DNA of 64,000 bases from Xiphophorus maculatus (taxonomy: Eukaryota > Chordata > Actinopteri > Cyprinodontiformes > Poeciliidae): contig NC_036447.1 of assembly GCF_002775205.1 (NCBI RefSeq), forward strand, positions 27,836,245-27,900,244. Direction: 5' to 3'. A model generated the notes under the pieces. That model did not search any database. It was given only the letters and a program-made list of their open reading frames with translations, and was not told the origin of the DNA. Both the position numbers and the translations under genes were made by a program. The number at the start of each line of letters is the position of its first letter. Positions within the stretch are counted from its first letter, which is position 1. Below, piece by piece: positions 1-27,866 of this stretch.

Positions 1-434
1 AAAGAACATTTTTATGACAGTTTTATGACCAGAACGCAAGTCCCATCACTTTTGTGTCTGGTTCAGATCTCTTCGTCTTTCCTTAGTGTATTGCTCGGAT
101 CCTTTGATTTTTATTAGTAATGATATGAAATCTTCATATCATTCTCTATAAACATTTTGGTAAAACTCTTGAATAACAGTTTTGTACTGTGATATTTGTA
201 GGTAATTTAAAAATGAGTGTGAATTGTAGTGTAAATATGCTTTTGAATGAGAGGAGGGTTGTTTGTCGGAACAGCTCCAAAAGAATTCTGTGATCAATAA
301 CAGGTAATCATCAACTAAAATTGCTAGACTATCATTTATCAGCATAAATCAATATGTCTATTCTCAGTGCTGGCATTTGCGACCTCCAGGGTCCTGAACA
401 ATATGACTTTTTCTATTTTCTCGTTTGTGTGAAG
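1..434 (+). other. man2b1 intron (5' end of gene lies outside window)
   Basis: No coding exon is recognisable here. The stretch is AT-rich and ends in a pyrimidine-rich tract with a plausible AG acceptor at 433-434, directly before the first visible man2b1 exon. The roughly 100 N-terminal residues expected for this enzyme family, including the signal peptide and the first active-site His/Asp pair, must lie upstream of the window. Confidence 0.7.
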
Positions 435-3400
435 ATCGTAACGACATCCAACACGCCGGCGTTCAGTACATCCTGGACTCGGTGGTGGATCAGCTGCTGA
501 AGAACCCAGACAGACGGTTCATCTACGTGGAGACAGGCTTCTTCTACCGCTGGTGGAAGCAGCAGAGCTCCAGCATGCAGCAGACGGTCAAGCAGCTGGT
601 TAACCAAGGTGCGCCGCCCGGTGCCGTGTGTTCGCGTCAACGGCGAACACACGGCCGTGTTCGCACAGCTCAGGATGAGCTTGGGTCAGGAAGCTCATCC
701 TTACCCAACTCTTGCTCCTCCAGGTCGGCTGGAGTTTGTAAATGGCGGCTGGTGTATGAGCGACGAGGCCACGACGCACTACAGCGCCGTCATCGACCAG
801 ATGACCATCGGCCTGAGGTTTCTGAACGAGACCTTTGGGATCTGCGGTCGCCCCCGGGTCGCCTGGCACATTGACCCCTTTGGCCACGCCCGCGAACACG
901 CCTCTCTCTTTGCACAGGTAGCTGAAGCTTAGCAGGACTGTTACAAAATGAAGCTTTAGTCAATATTTGGTGAATAATTGCCTTTAATATTAATCACACT
1001 CCTTGCTGCCATGGTTTGACCTGAAAGTTACTTTCCTGGAACGAAGATATTTTCTTAGTTGAACAAAGATTCTCTTTGGGGGCTTAGATGTTACAGAGAC
1101 AATATGGCAGTTATTTAAACTTTATCCGTAAGTTAACTTGGTAACAGCTAAGTTACAAATTTTAGTCGATACTCTTTTGAAACTTAGCCATTGCAGTTTT
1201 AGCTGTTACTCTTTCGTGAAACTTACCAAAACTTTCCTGTGAAACGACAGTCGCTTTCGCAGAACCTACATGGAACTTTCTTGTTATATTTGTGGAAAAC
1301 GTACTAAGCTTACATTTGGTTTGTTTATGTCCAAAACCTTGTTAATGCAGGGTTACATTTAGAGCTTTTATTAAGGATTAAAGGGGCTAAGAAGATGCTA
1401 GACAGTATGTATTAATTTGTAGAGTAATAAAGATGGAGGGTAGGACAAAATAAACCCGTAACAAAGAAAAATAAAGCAAGACTTCCAGTTTCAGTTGATT
1501 AATTCACGTTGCGTAACAAACTGGAGTTATTGTTTCATCCTCTTATTTAAAGGCTATTTTTTTATTAAAGCACATTCTCGACATTATGTCAAATTACTGG
1601 GATGTAAATAAACTGGTCAGGGTTTTCTACAATAAGCTGAGCTGGCAGACGAGACGGGTTCTGTTAAGTCCAGTTGACCACCATGTTCAGGTTACTGACT
1701 CTGGTCAGACCTCCATCCTGGAGTAAGTTGGAGGTTATTCTCCACCTTTTATGTTGCACACTCCTGGGTGCTTTATTTTTTTCTTTTCTTTACACTCTTT
1801 ACCTTCACCGGTGAGCCGGGGTTTGGTTTTAGTTTACGTTTATTTGTTTATTTATTTTTTGGAGAAACGCCTCACTGATCAGGTGGGGACGGTGTCGCTC
1901 ACTTTAAGATCCAAACGTGGTGCAGGTAAAAAACAGCTTTTATTGTGAGATTCAGTCGAAGCACCGATTCATTTGTCCTCCAGATGGGATACGACGGCTT
2001 CTTCTTCGGTCGCCTGGACTACCAGGACCGGACTCGCAGGATGAAGGCGAAGGAGCAGGAGCTCCTCTGGAGAGCCTCAGACAGCCTCCCACCACCCATG
2101 GCCGACCTCTTCACCGGTAAAAAAAAAACAAAAACAAAACCAGAACTCCTCCGCCATGCTTCATGACCTGAGACTGCTGCTGCAGCAGAGTGTTTTTTTT
2201 TTTTACTGCGTTCAGGAATCCTTCCCAACGGGTACAACCCTCCAGAAGGGTTCTGCTGGGACCAGCTGTGCGCCGACGCACCAATCAGAGACGACCCCGA
2301 CCTTGAGGATTATAACGTTGACGATGTTGTCCAGCGCTTCCTTCGCGCCGCCAAGAGTCAGGTCTGTTGAGACGGGTTTCTCCTCAATGGTTGAATTTTA
2401 CAGCTGCATAAAAAAATGTAATCCATTTTTGCTTTATCTGTTAAGCAGGCACTAAGCTAAGTTTTATCTAAATACAGTACATTTGAGGTAAAGGCTTCTT
2501 GTTTTGAAGACATGAATACATAAACCTCTGGCATATCCTTTGTCTTTCTGAGAGGTGTGGGAAAAGAAAGAAAGAAATGGGAGTTTATGGAGAAAAAGAA
2601 AGGAACAGGAGTCGGTAGAAATCTGCTTCTACACCTGCAGAAAGAGAAAAAATATATAAAACCAGAGAAATCACTGTTTCTAAATAAACTATTTTTAGCA
2701 TCAGAACCATAAAAAGTGCTCATAAAGTTTTGGAAAAACTTACAGACAATGTGGTTATTTTTATGTTGAAATTTTAGAACTAAAGTCTTTATACTTTTAT
2801 TTTTCTACTTTTGTAGAAAACATCAACTCTTTCAAAAAGGAGAACAACCTGATTTTCTTTATATACAAACAAGCAAGTTTTTTTTTTTTCCAGCTTAATG
2901 ACAAAACCCATTCTTGTGTTCATGAAAGCGTTCAGTACCATTCTGTATGAAACGTTTCCCAGTTCTATATTATTTGCCAAAATTACTATGCTCATACTTA
3001 CGATGAAAAACGGTAACGGACACCTTTCCAGCAAAAAGAGCTAAACCTTCAACTGTTAAAAAAATTAATAAATAAAAAAATTATGACTGTTTTAGATTTA
3101 TAACTATTTAATATTGCAGACAGAATTGCTGTATTTTCTCCACTTTTGTTCCTGTTGTTTGCGTGAATCATTCATTTTTCTGTTTTCTTTTCCCCTCTAA
3201 GGCGTTAGTGTACAAGACCAACCACATCATTATGACCATGGGCTCAGACTTCCAGTACGAGAACGCCAACCTGTGGTACAAGAACCTGGACAAGCTGATC
3301 CGCTACGTCAACGACCAGCAGGGCAACGGCAGCAACGTCAACGTCCTCTATTCCACTCCATCCTGCTACCTGCAGGAGCTTCACAAAGCTAACCTCACCT

Positions 3401-6400
3401 GGTGCAGCCGACGTCTGGAGCTCAAAACGTGACGCCTGACATCAGTTCATGTAAACGATTATATCAACCGCATTTCTCTTTATCAAGGCCTCTGAAGACG
3501 GACGATTTCTTTCCCTACGCGGACAACGCTCATAACTTCTGGACGGGATACTTCACAAGCCGACCGGCGCTGAAACGCTACGAGAGGATCAGCAACAGCA
3601 ACCTGCAGGTAACTACAGTTCACTTACTTTTCTGGTTTTAATCGCTTTTTCAGATTTATAGTTGGATGTATTTTTCTTTATTGCCCTATTTATTTATTTA
3701 TTTTTCAAATTTGACAGACTTGTAATCAGCTGGAGGTTCTGGGCGGTCCAGTTTCCAGGAATGGGCTGTTTGGACAGGGTGACAGCAAGACTTTGAGTGA
3801 GTTTGTTTTTTGTTTTTTTTTTTGTCCAGTTGATTGGTGGAAGGTTCTTGCGTTCAAACCTTTTTAATGAATATCTCTTTATTGGTGGCTCTACAGGCTT
3901 TCCAGAACTACACTGTACTGTCAAAACAATGAGAAGTGGTGGAAAGTTGCGCAAATTTCTAAAAGCTGCTTGTATTCTATTTGCTGAAGAAACAATAAAA
4001 ACATTCCTCACAGGGCCCGATTTATAATCACGTGGGCCCCTGGGCCGGAGCTGGCTTTGGTGCCCTCTCCACTAAAGAAAAATTCTTCTAGTAATTCAAA
4101 TTACAATACGTATTAATAGGTCGATCTATACATGAGTGGGTGTGAACTGAAGCATGGTATTAGATAGTATCTATCTACTTATCTAATATATCTATCTATG
4201 AAAAATCAAAAAATATTCATTCATTAATGCATTCATTAATAAATAAATCATAATAATAATAAAAAAATTTGTGGTAGCCCCCAAAGAATTGCCGCTCTGG
4301 GCTACTGCCTCTGTCGAATGTCCTAACAGCAGGAAATGCATTTCTCTTAGATTCGGTCTGTCACAATAACAAATTTTACTGGATGATAAATTGTCTCAGA
4401 AGTTATTGCGATAAACGATAATATCCTTGTTTTGAGTCCATTTCCAAATAATATAAAGTTCATGGCATAATAATGGTTTATTAATCTCAAAGATCAATAA
4501 ACTTTTAATCTCTAACAATCATTTAACACTGGAACGGCGAGACGTTTTAAATATCCAAAATAAGTAAACAAAACAACAGAAACGACAAATAAAATGAGTG
4601 ATGAAGGTGTGTAAACAGAATTGTCCTTCAAAAGAAGGAGCAGGTTGAGGCCAAAACACCAGGCTGAATGAAGACTTTTGTCATCCAGCTTTTGGTAGAA
4701 AGAGAGAAAATCATGCAAATGGAAATGATTGAACTTCTTTTAATTTATCATACGATTAGTTGATTTATTGATTATTGTGAGTGGCTTATGACAAGTTCTT
4801 CCATCACTTTTTGCACCTGATGGTCTATATGTAGTTTTTGACAGAGTTGTGGTTGTTTTTTTGTTTTTTTTATTATTTTACCATCATTAATAAACAGGAT
4901 GATTGGTGTGCATTAGAGAATATAGTGCTTTGACATAAAACTATCCACAACCTTCTATCTGCACCTTCTATTGGTGTTGGTGCATCTAGAGATGGTAAAA
5001 TACATCGAGTATTAGCTGTATACATATTTATTTCTTTTGCATTTCTACATGAATTTTGATGAAGTTTATGCCCTGGTCTGCAGGGAAAGCAATGGCTGTG
5101 GCTCAGCACCATGACGCAGTGTCAGGAACAGAGAAACAACATGTTGCCAACGACTACGCCAAGATGCTAGCCAAAGGCTGGCAACACTGCCAGGTACATG
5201 AGACGATGATCATATTTCGTTTAAACGTTCTCTCTTATCATTTTATGCTGAATAAAACATGCGTTCGTCATGTCTTTGTTTTGTTTTTTTGTTTTTTTTT
5301 CACTAACTGTCCTCGTCCAGGTTTTGGTCAGCAACAGTTTGGCTTCCCTCACTGGCTCCTCTGCTGAAAGAATCTACTGTGATAACCTCAACGTCAGTGT
5401 GTGTCCTCTAACCGAGTCCAGCAGCAAGGTGAACACACACACACACACACACTCAAAATATGATTCATTGTAAACCTGGATCTAGTAATAACCATGTCTT
5501 ATCCCTAATAATTGTTCTTAAAAACCCCGGTCTGCACTATCATCTTCTAATATAAGATTTTAACAGTGTGAAGCTGCATTGATTCTGTTATTAGAAGCTC
5601 AGTGTGTTTGTGTCTCGCCGCTCTGGTCCAGTTCTCGCTCAGTGTGTACAACCCTCTGGGTCGGTCCGTCACCTGGCCCATCAGGCTGCCGGTCAACGGG
5701 ACGGTGTACGCCGTCACTGACGCTCAAGGAAAACCCGTGGACTGTCAGGTTAGTCAATCTGTTGCTCCCAAACCCTTAGTTAAAGGAAACCTCCAAGTGT
5801 GCCACCCTATGACTTCTTCTTTGTGTTTTTATTTTTGTTTTGAAGGTGCTTCCTGTGTCCAGAGCCACACAGGAAGTGAGGAGGAGCCGCAGCTTCGCCA
5901 AGAACGAGCTGGTGTTCCAGGTCCGAGCTCCTCCTCTGGGTTACATCAGCTACTCTGTGTCCCTGCTGCAGGACGGGCCGCCATCGTCCTCGCCTCAACA
6001 CCAGGCTCCCACCAGCATCCAAAACAAGGTACATGTTCAGAAAGATGAGTCGGAGTCCGCCACGCTTAGAAATGAGCGTGATAAAATCAAAACTGACTAG
6101 TGACTGTTTCTTATATGATGTGCTTCAGTTTCTTCAAGTGACCTTTGACCCTGACACTGGCCTTTTGTCCGGTCTCAGCAACCTGGAAACCAAACAGACC
6201 ATAAAGCTTTCACAAAACTTCTACTGGTTGGTGTTTCTTCCAAAACAAAAACAAAATGTGTTTAAATTCAGGTTTTTGCCTAAAGTTTTCAAATGATAAT
6301 TGATAAAAAAAAACAACACGTGTGTTTGGGCGTTTTAGGTACAATGCCAGTGACGGCAACAACGACGAGAGTCGGCAGACCTCTGGAGCCTACATCTTCA

Positions 6401-9400
6401 GACCCAACTCCTCCACACCTGTCATGGTCAGCAGTAAGGCCAGAGTGGAGGTCTTTCAGGTAGCACTGCGTTGACTTTTAACCTCATGTTTATGTATTTA
6501 AACTCACAGGCTTCTAACTTTGACACTATGATTGATTTCAAGGTGTCCGTGGATCCATGTATCTAAAACGAAGGTCTTAAAATGTCTTGAATTCACAAAC
6601 AAAATGTAAACTCGCCTTAAATATGGTAACCACAGGTCTTAAATTTAGTCATATTTTATGTGTTATTATTATTATTTATTTATTTATTTTGCTCATTGGA
6701 GTTTTCTTTTAGGTAAAAACTTCAGAAGCTGCTAATAAGACCTTACCTGCCAGTTAGCTAGTAAGCTAGCTTAGGCTTAAAAATACAAACTGTTTTTCAT
6801 ACCAGATATGATTCTAATTTTTTTTTTGTTCTGTTTTTTGTTGGGGTTTTTTACGCAAGAGAATTACAAATGACCAAAAATATTTTCATAAAATGTCCTT
6901 TATTCCTATTAACTGTGAGTTGAATAACAGAATATACAGTTTCTTCCTCAACAGTTTTCCATGTTTTTGTTTCTTTATTTTGTACATTTTTACAGATTTT
7001 ATATTTCATTCATAATAGTCTTTAAAAGTCATTAAATTTGAGTTGGTGAAACCTGCAGAAACGCAGCATAAAGAAATGTGAAACTGCACATAGTAACTAC
7101 ATTTAGTCATATTTTCAAATGTATTTATCTGGAGAAATAATTACTGTTGCTGAACAAAGAGTGTAGAAAAAATGGTAAAGCTAAAAATCCTGACATCCTG
7201 AATCTTGGACACTTTAAGTTATAAAATAGATCCTTAAAGAAAAAGTTTTCTATTAATTCTGTAACGTCGTGTGAACAGAACTCGGTGGTGCAGGAGGTGC
7301 GGCAGCGGTTCGCTCCCTGGGTGTCTCAGGTGGTCCGACTCTACGCCGACAGCAAAGCCGTGGAGCTGGAGTGGACGGTCGGACCGGTGCCGGTCAAGTG
7401 AGTGCCAAATATTTATGAGTTGGGAAAATAATCTGCACCTGTAGTATGTGAATGTTTTCACAGACCACCTTGTTTTTAATGTGGTCTGTGAATGTTTGAT
7501 TTTATGTTTAAATCTGTTTATTGGCTAGTGATGACCAGGGGAAGGAAGTGATCACTCGTCTGGACACCAGCATTAAAACCGCAGAGTTTTTCTACACCGA
7601 CTCAAACGGCAGAGAAGTTCTCCAGAGAAAGTAAGAAAATGTCTTTTAGATATCATATCGTCTAAAAAAAAATAAATAGAAAACGTTAGATGAGTATTTT
7701 GGATTTGTTTCCAACAGGAAAGACTTCCGTCCCACATGGCAGCTCAAGCAAACGGAACCCATTGCTGGGAATTATTACCCCATCAACTCTCGCGCCTTTA
7801 TAAAGGTCTTAACTACTCTTTTCTTTTGCTAATCACTTTCTTCATCTTTTTCTTTTATTTCCTGCAATTCTACAAACATTTTACTGTATGTTTGTATTCA
7901 GGATGGCACGGACCAACTCACAGTAGTGACAGATCGCTCTCAGGGAGGAGCGAGTATATACAACGGATCTCTGGAGATCATGGTACAACATATTTACACT
8001 TTATATCTGTTTAAAACAAGCAGTAAGCACCAATACTGACTTTCATGGGTCCAAACATGAAAGGACCCATGATGTAAATGTAAAATTTACAGGAAGTAAA
8101 TGTAAAATGTACAGGGGGCTAACTACAACACATTGTATTAAATTACATATTTTCTGTGGTAATTGTCCATTTTTTTTTCTTTATCTTCAACTAATAACAG
8201 CAGTTGAGGGCCTAAAGTATGACAGTCATATAGTTATTAGCTAGATCAGAAAATTAGCCTGACTGCCTCGCTTTGGAAGCCATCTGAAGCATTCAGCATG
8301 CGGATGTGAGAAAATCTTCAATGGTGCAGACTGAGCATTTGCACAGTGTAGCATGAGAGTATGTTGGGTTGTCATTTTAATTGTTGATTGCATAAAAATT
8401 GTTTAAAAAAATGAGCAGAACTGACTGAGTTGTGTGTTTTTATGTTTTAACTTCCATTATTCGGAATCGTGTTCCTTATCCTCCCGGCTTTGTTTGGCTA
8501 ACAGTAATGCTACATGTTTAATGAGACCACTAACGTTCCTCTGCAGCTTCACCGCCGGCTGCTGCATGACGACTACCGCGGCGTCGGTGAAGCCCTCGAT
8601 GAGAGTTCGGAGCTCTTCCCCGACGGCCTGGTGGTCCGCGGTCGCCTCCTCCTCTCCCTGGAGCCGCCTGCCACCGCCGCAGACACACACCGCCCCCTGG
8701 CACAGGAAGTGGTATCACAACCCCTGCTGTCGTTCACCAATGGAGACCTGAACCCGAACGCACGACTGGAGGTTTGGGTTAACACACCACACCTCTGACA
8801 GATTAATAACAACTAAGAAATGAGGTTTTAGAATTGAAGAAAATTGGCTTTTTTCTTTTTCAGTTTTCAGGCCTTCAAGCATCGCTGCCCCCTGCTGTCC
8901 ACCTCCTGACACTGAGTCAGTGGGACGAGGAGTCCGTCCTGCTCAGGCTGGAGCATCAGTTCCAGAGCTGGGAGAGCAAAGCCAGCTCCCAACCCGTCAC
9001 AGTCAACCTTCAGGTCGGACATTCAGAACTCATGACATTCCTTAGAAAGAGAAATATTTCACCAATTCTCTTTCTAACAACTTTTAAGTTTAAAAATAGT
9101 GAATTAAATGTACTTGAACATCATGCCTTTTAAACGATTTTCTGTCTTTTTTTTGTGTGTGTGCAGAAGCTGTTTTCCACTCTGAATGTTCTGGGTGTTT
9201 CTGAGCTGAACCTTTCAGCCAATCAGTGGAAAGATGAGATGAAGCGTTTTGATTGGTCTCCTGAAAAAGGTACAGGTCATTCTAACAGGTGTCAAATACA
9301 CTGGGGGTTAGTGCGCGACATTTCAAGTTTACAGTATGGAAGGTGAAGAGTGGCAAATTATAGTGAATAAATACTAATTTATGAAATAATGAAATCTGTC

Positions 9401-10820
9401 ATTCATTTATTAGAAAATACCAAATAAATAAATACCAAAATTATTGTATGATTAAATATAGAATAATCATACATTCCTCACTGAAGTGTATTGATTTTTG
9501 TGTGGAAAAATTCAATATAATTATTTTATGTTCCTTTGCTGAAGCATTTGTTATGACTCTGAGGTTAATATTTCACTGGAAGTGTGAAAGCAACTTGAAT
9601 ATATTGATTTAATAAACTCTTAGAGTGGCTCCAGACTCTATTTTGTCTGAAATATCTCTAAGTGGTTCTGTGTAGAGGAAGCTGCCACAGACTTCAGACA
9701 GCAATACATTAGAGCCAGAGTTACTCACTCAGATTGTATGAAATAAATTACAGCAGCTTAATTGTTCTTCAAGTTATTTCTGCACTTTCTAGCAGAGACG
9801 TTGACCTCAGAGGTAAATTTGATGTGCCGTTTGAAGCAGCCAATCAGACGTCTTTGCAAGCTGCTCTAGTCCCGCCCACTTGGTTCAATGTACTTGTTTG
9901 CAAAGTGCTTCAGCACAATAAAATGATCTATTAAATCATTATTTAAAAAAAATCAAATCAATACATTTAACTGAGGACCATAATTAAATGTAATATGCTT
10001 AATAAATCATTTGTGTAATTATTTCAAGGTTTAGTAAATGACTGGCACTTCAATATTTCATAAACCAAAAAGGATTATTCAAATAATATTATATCAATAA
10101 AAATTGGACTAAGTTGCAGTTCATATTTTCCAAGTTTTATACTTGGAAAATATAAAGCTAATTATTACATGTAATTAGTTGCTGATTACATGTAGCAGTA
10201 AAATCTATCTTTTTGGGATAATAATGATAATAATGTGTTTTAGTTTCTACTCAGACATTTATCTGGAGATTAGCTGATGGTTCCTACTCAGCCAAATGTT
10301 TGGGGGTTTGCAATGTCTGGCAGCGGTCACTGCCCGGTCACTGGATGGTCACTGTCTGGTCACTGCTGACTTGTTGTGCAGCTCAGAGCAAACTGAGCAG
10401 AGGATGAACAGGAAGTGTCTGTCACATTGTAACTCTGCAGCAGCGGTGGCGGTAATCGCTGCCTCATTACAATCAGAACAACGCCCCCAGGCTCTAATTA
10501 AACTAGAATATAATGAGCCATAAATTTGTCTTAGTGTTTCACAGCAGGGTGGTTTAATAAAGACTCGTTTTATTTATGTGGCGTTCTCGGCTTGGGGACG
10601 GACTGTTTTACTACAGGCTGCTTTGTTTGATGCTAACAAGGTGTAAAGTAGGCTTTATTACACCTCTTACATATTTTTAGTTACACGCTCTAATAATTAA
10701 CATTTTGTCTTGACAGAAGAGAAACCCCTGCTGAAGACGTTTGAGGATCCGTCTGTGTGGGAAATCACCCTGAGGCCCATGGAGATCAGAACATTTTTAC
10801 TCAGGGTCACATTTCAATAA
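435..10820 (+). CDS. man2b1: Lysosomal alpha-mannosidase (GH38), 5'-partial, 21 exons
   Basis: A glycosyl hydrolase family 38 enzyme that removes alpha-linked mannose from N-glycans in the lysosome. Exons placed at 435-608, 724-917, 1984-2116, 2216-2361, 3202-3401, 3488-3608, 3718-3796, 5084-5193, 5321-5428, 5632-5748, 5846-6028, 6129-6226, 6339-6459, 7279-7397, 7529-7630, 7718-7805, 7902-7982, 8547-8771, 8864-9013, 9167-9269 and 10717-10820. All junctions have GT-AG borders and consistent phase, giving 917 codons before a TAA at 10818. Visible hallmarks: [15 protein letters not shown] at the start, AWHIDPFGH with the catalytic nucleophile Asp (exon 2), [13 protein letters not shown], and HHDAVSGT with the zinc-ligand His (exon 8, start of the mannosidase middle domain). 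The C-terminal beta-sandwich segments include TDRSQGG, and the end [12 protein letters not shown] is typical of MAN2B1 rather than the Golgi enzymes. Length fits the roughly 1000-residue family once the missing N-terminus is added. No frameshift or lost active-site residue was seen. Confidence 0.96.
918..1983 (+). other. man2b1 intron 2 of the visible set
   Basis: About 1.07 kb between two confident exons. I see no coding signal, RNA gene or clear repeat. It is AT-rich with ordinary homopolymer runs. Confidence 0.6.
4356..4785. mobile_element. MITE-like interspersed repeat in a man2b1 intron
   Basis: About 430 bp bounded by imperfect inverted ends (GTCTGTCACAATAA on the left, TTATTGTGAGTGGC on the right). 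It contains the phrase GATGATAAATTGTC followed by AT-rich sequence. The same unit recurs at about 25635-26060 and, internally deleted, at 42836-42930, which shows it is a dispersed family. No coding capacity. The ends look hAT-like but the superfamily is inferred; I could not define a convincing target duplication. Confidence 0.6.
6460..7278 (+). other. man2b1 intron, AT-rich
   Basis: About 0.8 kb separating the [10 protein letters not shown] exon from the [11 protein letters not shown] exon. Low-complexity A/T runs only; no gene, RNA or clear mobile element recognised. Confidence 0.55.
8036..8546 (+). other. man2b1 intron
   Basis: About 0.5 kb between the exon ending LEIM and the exon starting [12 protein letters not shown]. 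Contains a short internal repeat of CATGGGTCC and its complement near 8045-8075. Nothing else identifiable. Confidence 0.5.
9270..10716 (+). other. Last and largest visible man2b1 intron
   Basis: About 1.45 kb of AT-rich DNA before the terminal exon. There is a short stretch of GGTCACTG repeats near 10325-10365. No coding exon fits the conserved protein here, and I see no RNA gene. Confidence 0.55.
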
Positions 10821-11076
10821 CCAATCATGTCCATCCAATAGGTGGAAAGGTGTTCCAAACTGAGGATATCACTTAAATCTGCAGTGAAAGGGATTTGAAA
10901 ATAATTTTCATTTATGCCTGTCTTTTTATTGTTTCCACTAGTGACAGGCATTAAATCACACAACTTTCAAATTTTAGCTGAAGACACCTTCAGACGCTGC
11001 TGTAACCGTCTTGTTTTCAGAAAAGCAAGCACCCAAATTTCAGCTGATTTAAAGACAACAAACACTGCAGGAGTGA

Positions 11077-11082
11077 AATAAA
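11077..11082 (+). terminator. Candidate man2b1 polyadenylation signal
   Basis: AATAAA lies 257 bases after the man2b1 stop codon and is the first canonical hexamer downstream. It sits just before the left edge of the duplicated segment, so the duplication begins after the mannosidase transcript ends. Confidence 0.6.
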
Positions 11083-12584
11083 GTTTTTAAAAAAAGTTAG
11101 AATGTCGAATAATTGCAGTCATTTTAAAAGTTAGAGCCGTCAGTCAGGTTGAATGACGAGCTTTAGGTTTGGACCTGAAGGTTTGTTTGACTGTAACATA
11201 CAGCAGGAGCCACACAACATGAATAAAACCTGAAACAATTTATTATAACTGAAACTGCTGCTGAACAGCCCCAACACTTCCTATCATATCCCAAAAGATC
11301 AGCAATATTTTATACGATTCCCACTGCTGAAAGCTTTTTCCGTTTGCATTCACTTAGTATTACCAAATTGTCTTCATAGTACTTTTTTAAATCCACCCAT
11401 GATATTCCTCAGTATTATGCTGTTCCTGTTACCGCCCCCTTGTGGTAGCAACAAAACATTGCAACTAGACTATTAAGAATAAAATGAACCTTTTAAGAAA
11501 TTTGAATCTTTCCAACTTGGAGCAGTGACTGTATTTCTGCTGTAAAGCGCTTTAATCCTCTGATTTGTCTTCACTGAATTATGCTGCGCTATGAACAGAC
11601 TGTTTAAAACCCACTTTTTTGATTTTTTTTGGCAAATATTTAAATGGGTCCTTTGTTCATCTAAATCAGCTGCAGTTTAAGCTGCAGATATGAGAGTTCA
11701 GAGGGCAAAACATTGTGATTGTCTGTAGGTTCCATCTGTGGCTCAAAAACTAAATTCATTAATGGTTTGGACTAAAACTGGAGCTGTGATGAGGAATATT
11801 TTGGGTAAAAGGACAATCTATACATGGATTCAAGCAAAAATCTATTTTTTTAAATGGCTTATTCTTGAGGTATATAAAGAATAATGAATAAGGTAGTTTT
11901 TTTTCAGGAATTATCCATAACTGGATAAAAATCTTAATTTTGTCTCCACTGTGAAATTTCTGAACCATCTGTGCATTTATAAACAATTTGAAGATGTAGA
12001 TACAGGATTATTTCCATGTCTGTAGAAACAATTGACTGTTTTTGTTACCAACTGGTGCCAAAATATACTGACCAACATGTGCAATATTTTGTTTTACTCA
12101 TGTATGTACATACATGTTTTTACAGCTGAACAAGCATCTTATAATAAAATTCTGGTCATTTACATCCGTTGTCATTCTTGCTCCAAAAGTCAAGGTTTTC
12201 TAGAAAATTTCAGATTTTTTAAATCAAATCTCTGACTTTTCAAATAATAGTAATTTCCAAGTTTGTTTTTTTTTATTGCTTCAAGTCAAAAACTTTTGAC
12301 ATGTTAAGTAGATCGCTACAATTGTAATTGAGTCAACTGCATTTACCTTAAAACTTCACAAATTGGAATTACGAAAATGACCATTTTGAAGACACGTTTT
12401 CTGATGTTTGTGAAACTGTATTTTTTTCGACATCGGAATACCGACACAGTTTGTGCACATTTGTAGTGTGTGCATCTTGTCAAACATTTTCAACTCCAAA
12501 GCTTTCTATTCAAATTGTTGACTTTATAGCCAAATTCTGTGCATGTTCACCCACAGCAGCAACAAGAGCTTTCAAAAAACTCCA

Positions 12585-12590
12585 ACTTTA
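12585..12590 (-). terminator. Candidate polyadenylation signal for gpr108 copy A
   Basis: TTTATT on the plus strand reads AATAAA on the minus strand, about 1.4 kb past the copy A stop codon. Another candidate lies at about 11241. Which one is used cannot be decided from sequence alone. Confidence 0.3.
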
Positions 12591-13058
12591 TTGTGGCAAT
12601 TCTTACATTTATTAACCTTCTGTGACAATTAAAAAAAAATCTCTTCATCTGACTCCTGTAAATCTGTATGGACTGTTTACCTGTGGACTCCCGGTGGAGA
12701 CGGGCTGCCTGTGTGGCAACACTGCAGATCAAGGAGTGAACCAGGAGTGACTGTGGTTAAATCTCAGTCTCACTTTTCTTGTGATTGGGGTTCATTTCAA
12801 GGAATAAAAGAAAAGATTCAAAAATCTCACTGAATCATCCTGAAACACTGTGCAGTTCATAAAGTGTAATCTGTCTCTTCTTTTATGAACAGTCATATTT
12901 ACAAATCACCTGTTACTGAATGATCTTCTACCCTGTCCGGCTGCTGAAGTCAACTGGAATTAATCAAAAACTTCACATCAAGAGCAAAAAATGGTTAAAA
13001 ACCAAAAGTAGGTAAAGTGGACTCAGCTGTGCCAAAAATAACCGAAAAATATGTATGC

Positions 13059-13089
<31 letters not shown>

Positions 13090-13654
13090 TCTGGCCACAG
13101 CTCTGGTCACTTTAGAGCCTGGTGCCTGATCTGAAAGTACTGTCACTTTAATTAAAGGTCCTCAAGTCAGTATGGTGGAATAAGCAGGTTATCTTCAACC
13201 ACTAAAGCACTAAATTACAGCAGCACTCCAAAATGACACACTGGGAGGAAACGCCTCGTCCTCCGACACACACAATGATACTGGAAAACATTTCAATATG
13301 CAAAAGACAGCAACATACTGAATCCAAACAAATTAAATAAAATAAAATAAAATAAAACATCCTGCTGTTGATTATTCCAACCTAAAAATCAATGAGCAAA
13401 ACATGTACGGTGCAGTGGTGGGAAACGAAGCTGTTTCCTCCATAACATCAATTTTTCTTTTTTTTTGTCTTTTCACCTGAGAATGGGCTATTGCATCCAA
13501 ATGAGGGAAACCTAGATTTGTGTCACATTACGTTTGTTCCATGTTACACAAAAAAAAAGAAGAAGAAGAAAAAAAAAGATGTTACCTGCAGGATGCAGGA
13601 GTACCGTTTTTACATAGCCGGCATAAACACACCCAAGTCTTTGTCTATAATAAT

Positions 13655-13655
13655 G

Positions 13656-13692
<37 letters not shown>
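13655..13692. repeat. (TAA)n microsatellite, copy A
   Basis: Run of ATA/TAA triplets. In copy B the matching position (31918 onward) has far fewer triplets and is interrupted by the pogo-like element at 31294-31917, which used a TA within this tract as its target. Confidence 0.85.
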
Positions 13693-13695
<3 letters not shown>

Positions 13696-14004
13696 CAAGC
13701 TTTGGAGAAAAACAGAGAAGAAGAAAAAAGAATTTCAGAGCTGTGTTCCATTTTCCCACCCGTCCAGAAAAAAATAAACCCTCCTGGAGCTCTTCAGGTT
13801 TTGGGTGGAGCACCCCCAAAAGAAAATGGACAACCTCCGTCATGTTAGCCATCTTTTTTGTTGTTGTTTTTTTACGTTTTGCATAGCCAGACAGTGGGCA
13901 TGAAGCTTTGCAACCACTTGAAGAGTTTTGAACAGAGAGCCGTCAGCAGAAGTGGTGGTGGGGGGTCTTGGTCCATATGAGCCCCCACCCACTCAGCCTC
14001 CTGC

Positions 14005-27866
<13,862 letters not shown>

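Noticed and set aside
13491-13886. Overlapping frames rich in Asn, Ile or Tyr on both strands
   Set aside because: Translations of the (TAA)n microsatellite and poly-A runs, with no coding signature.
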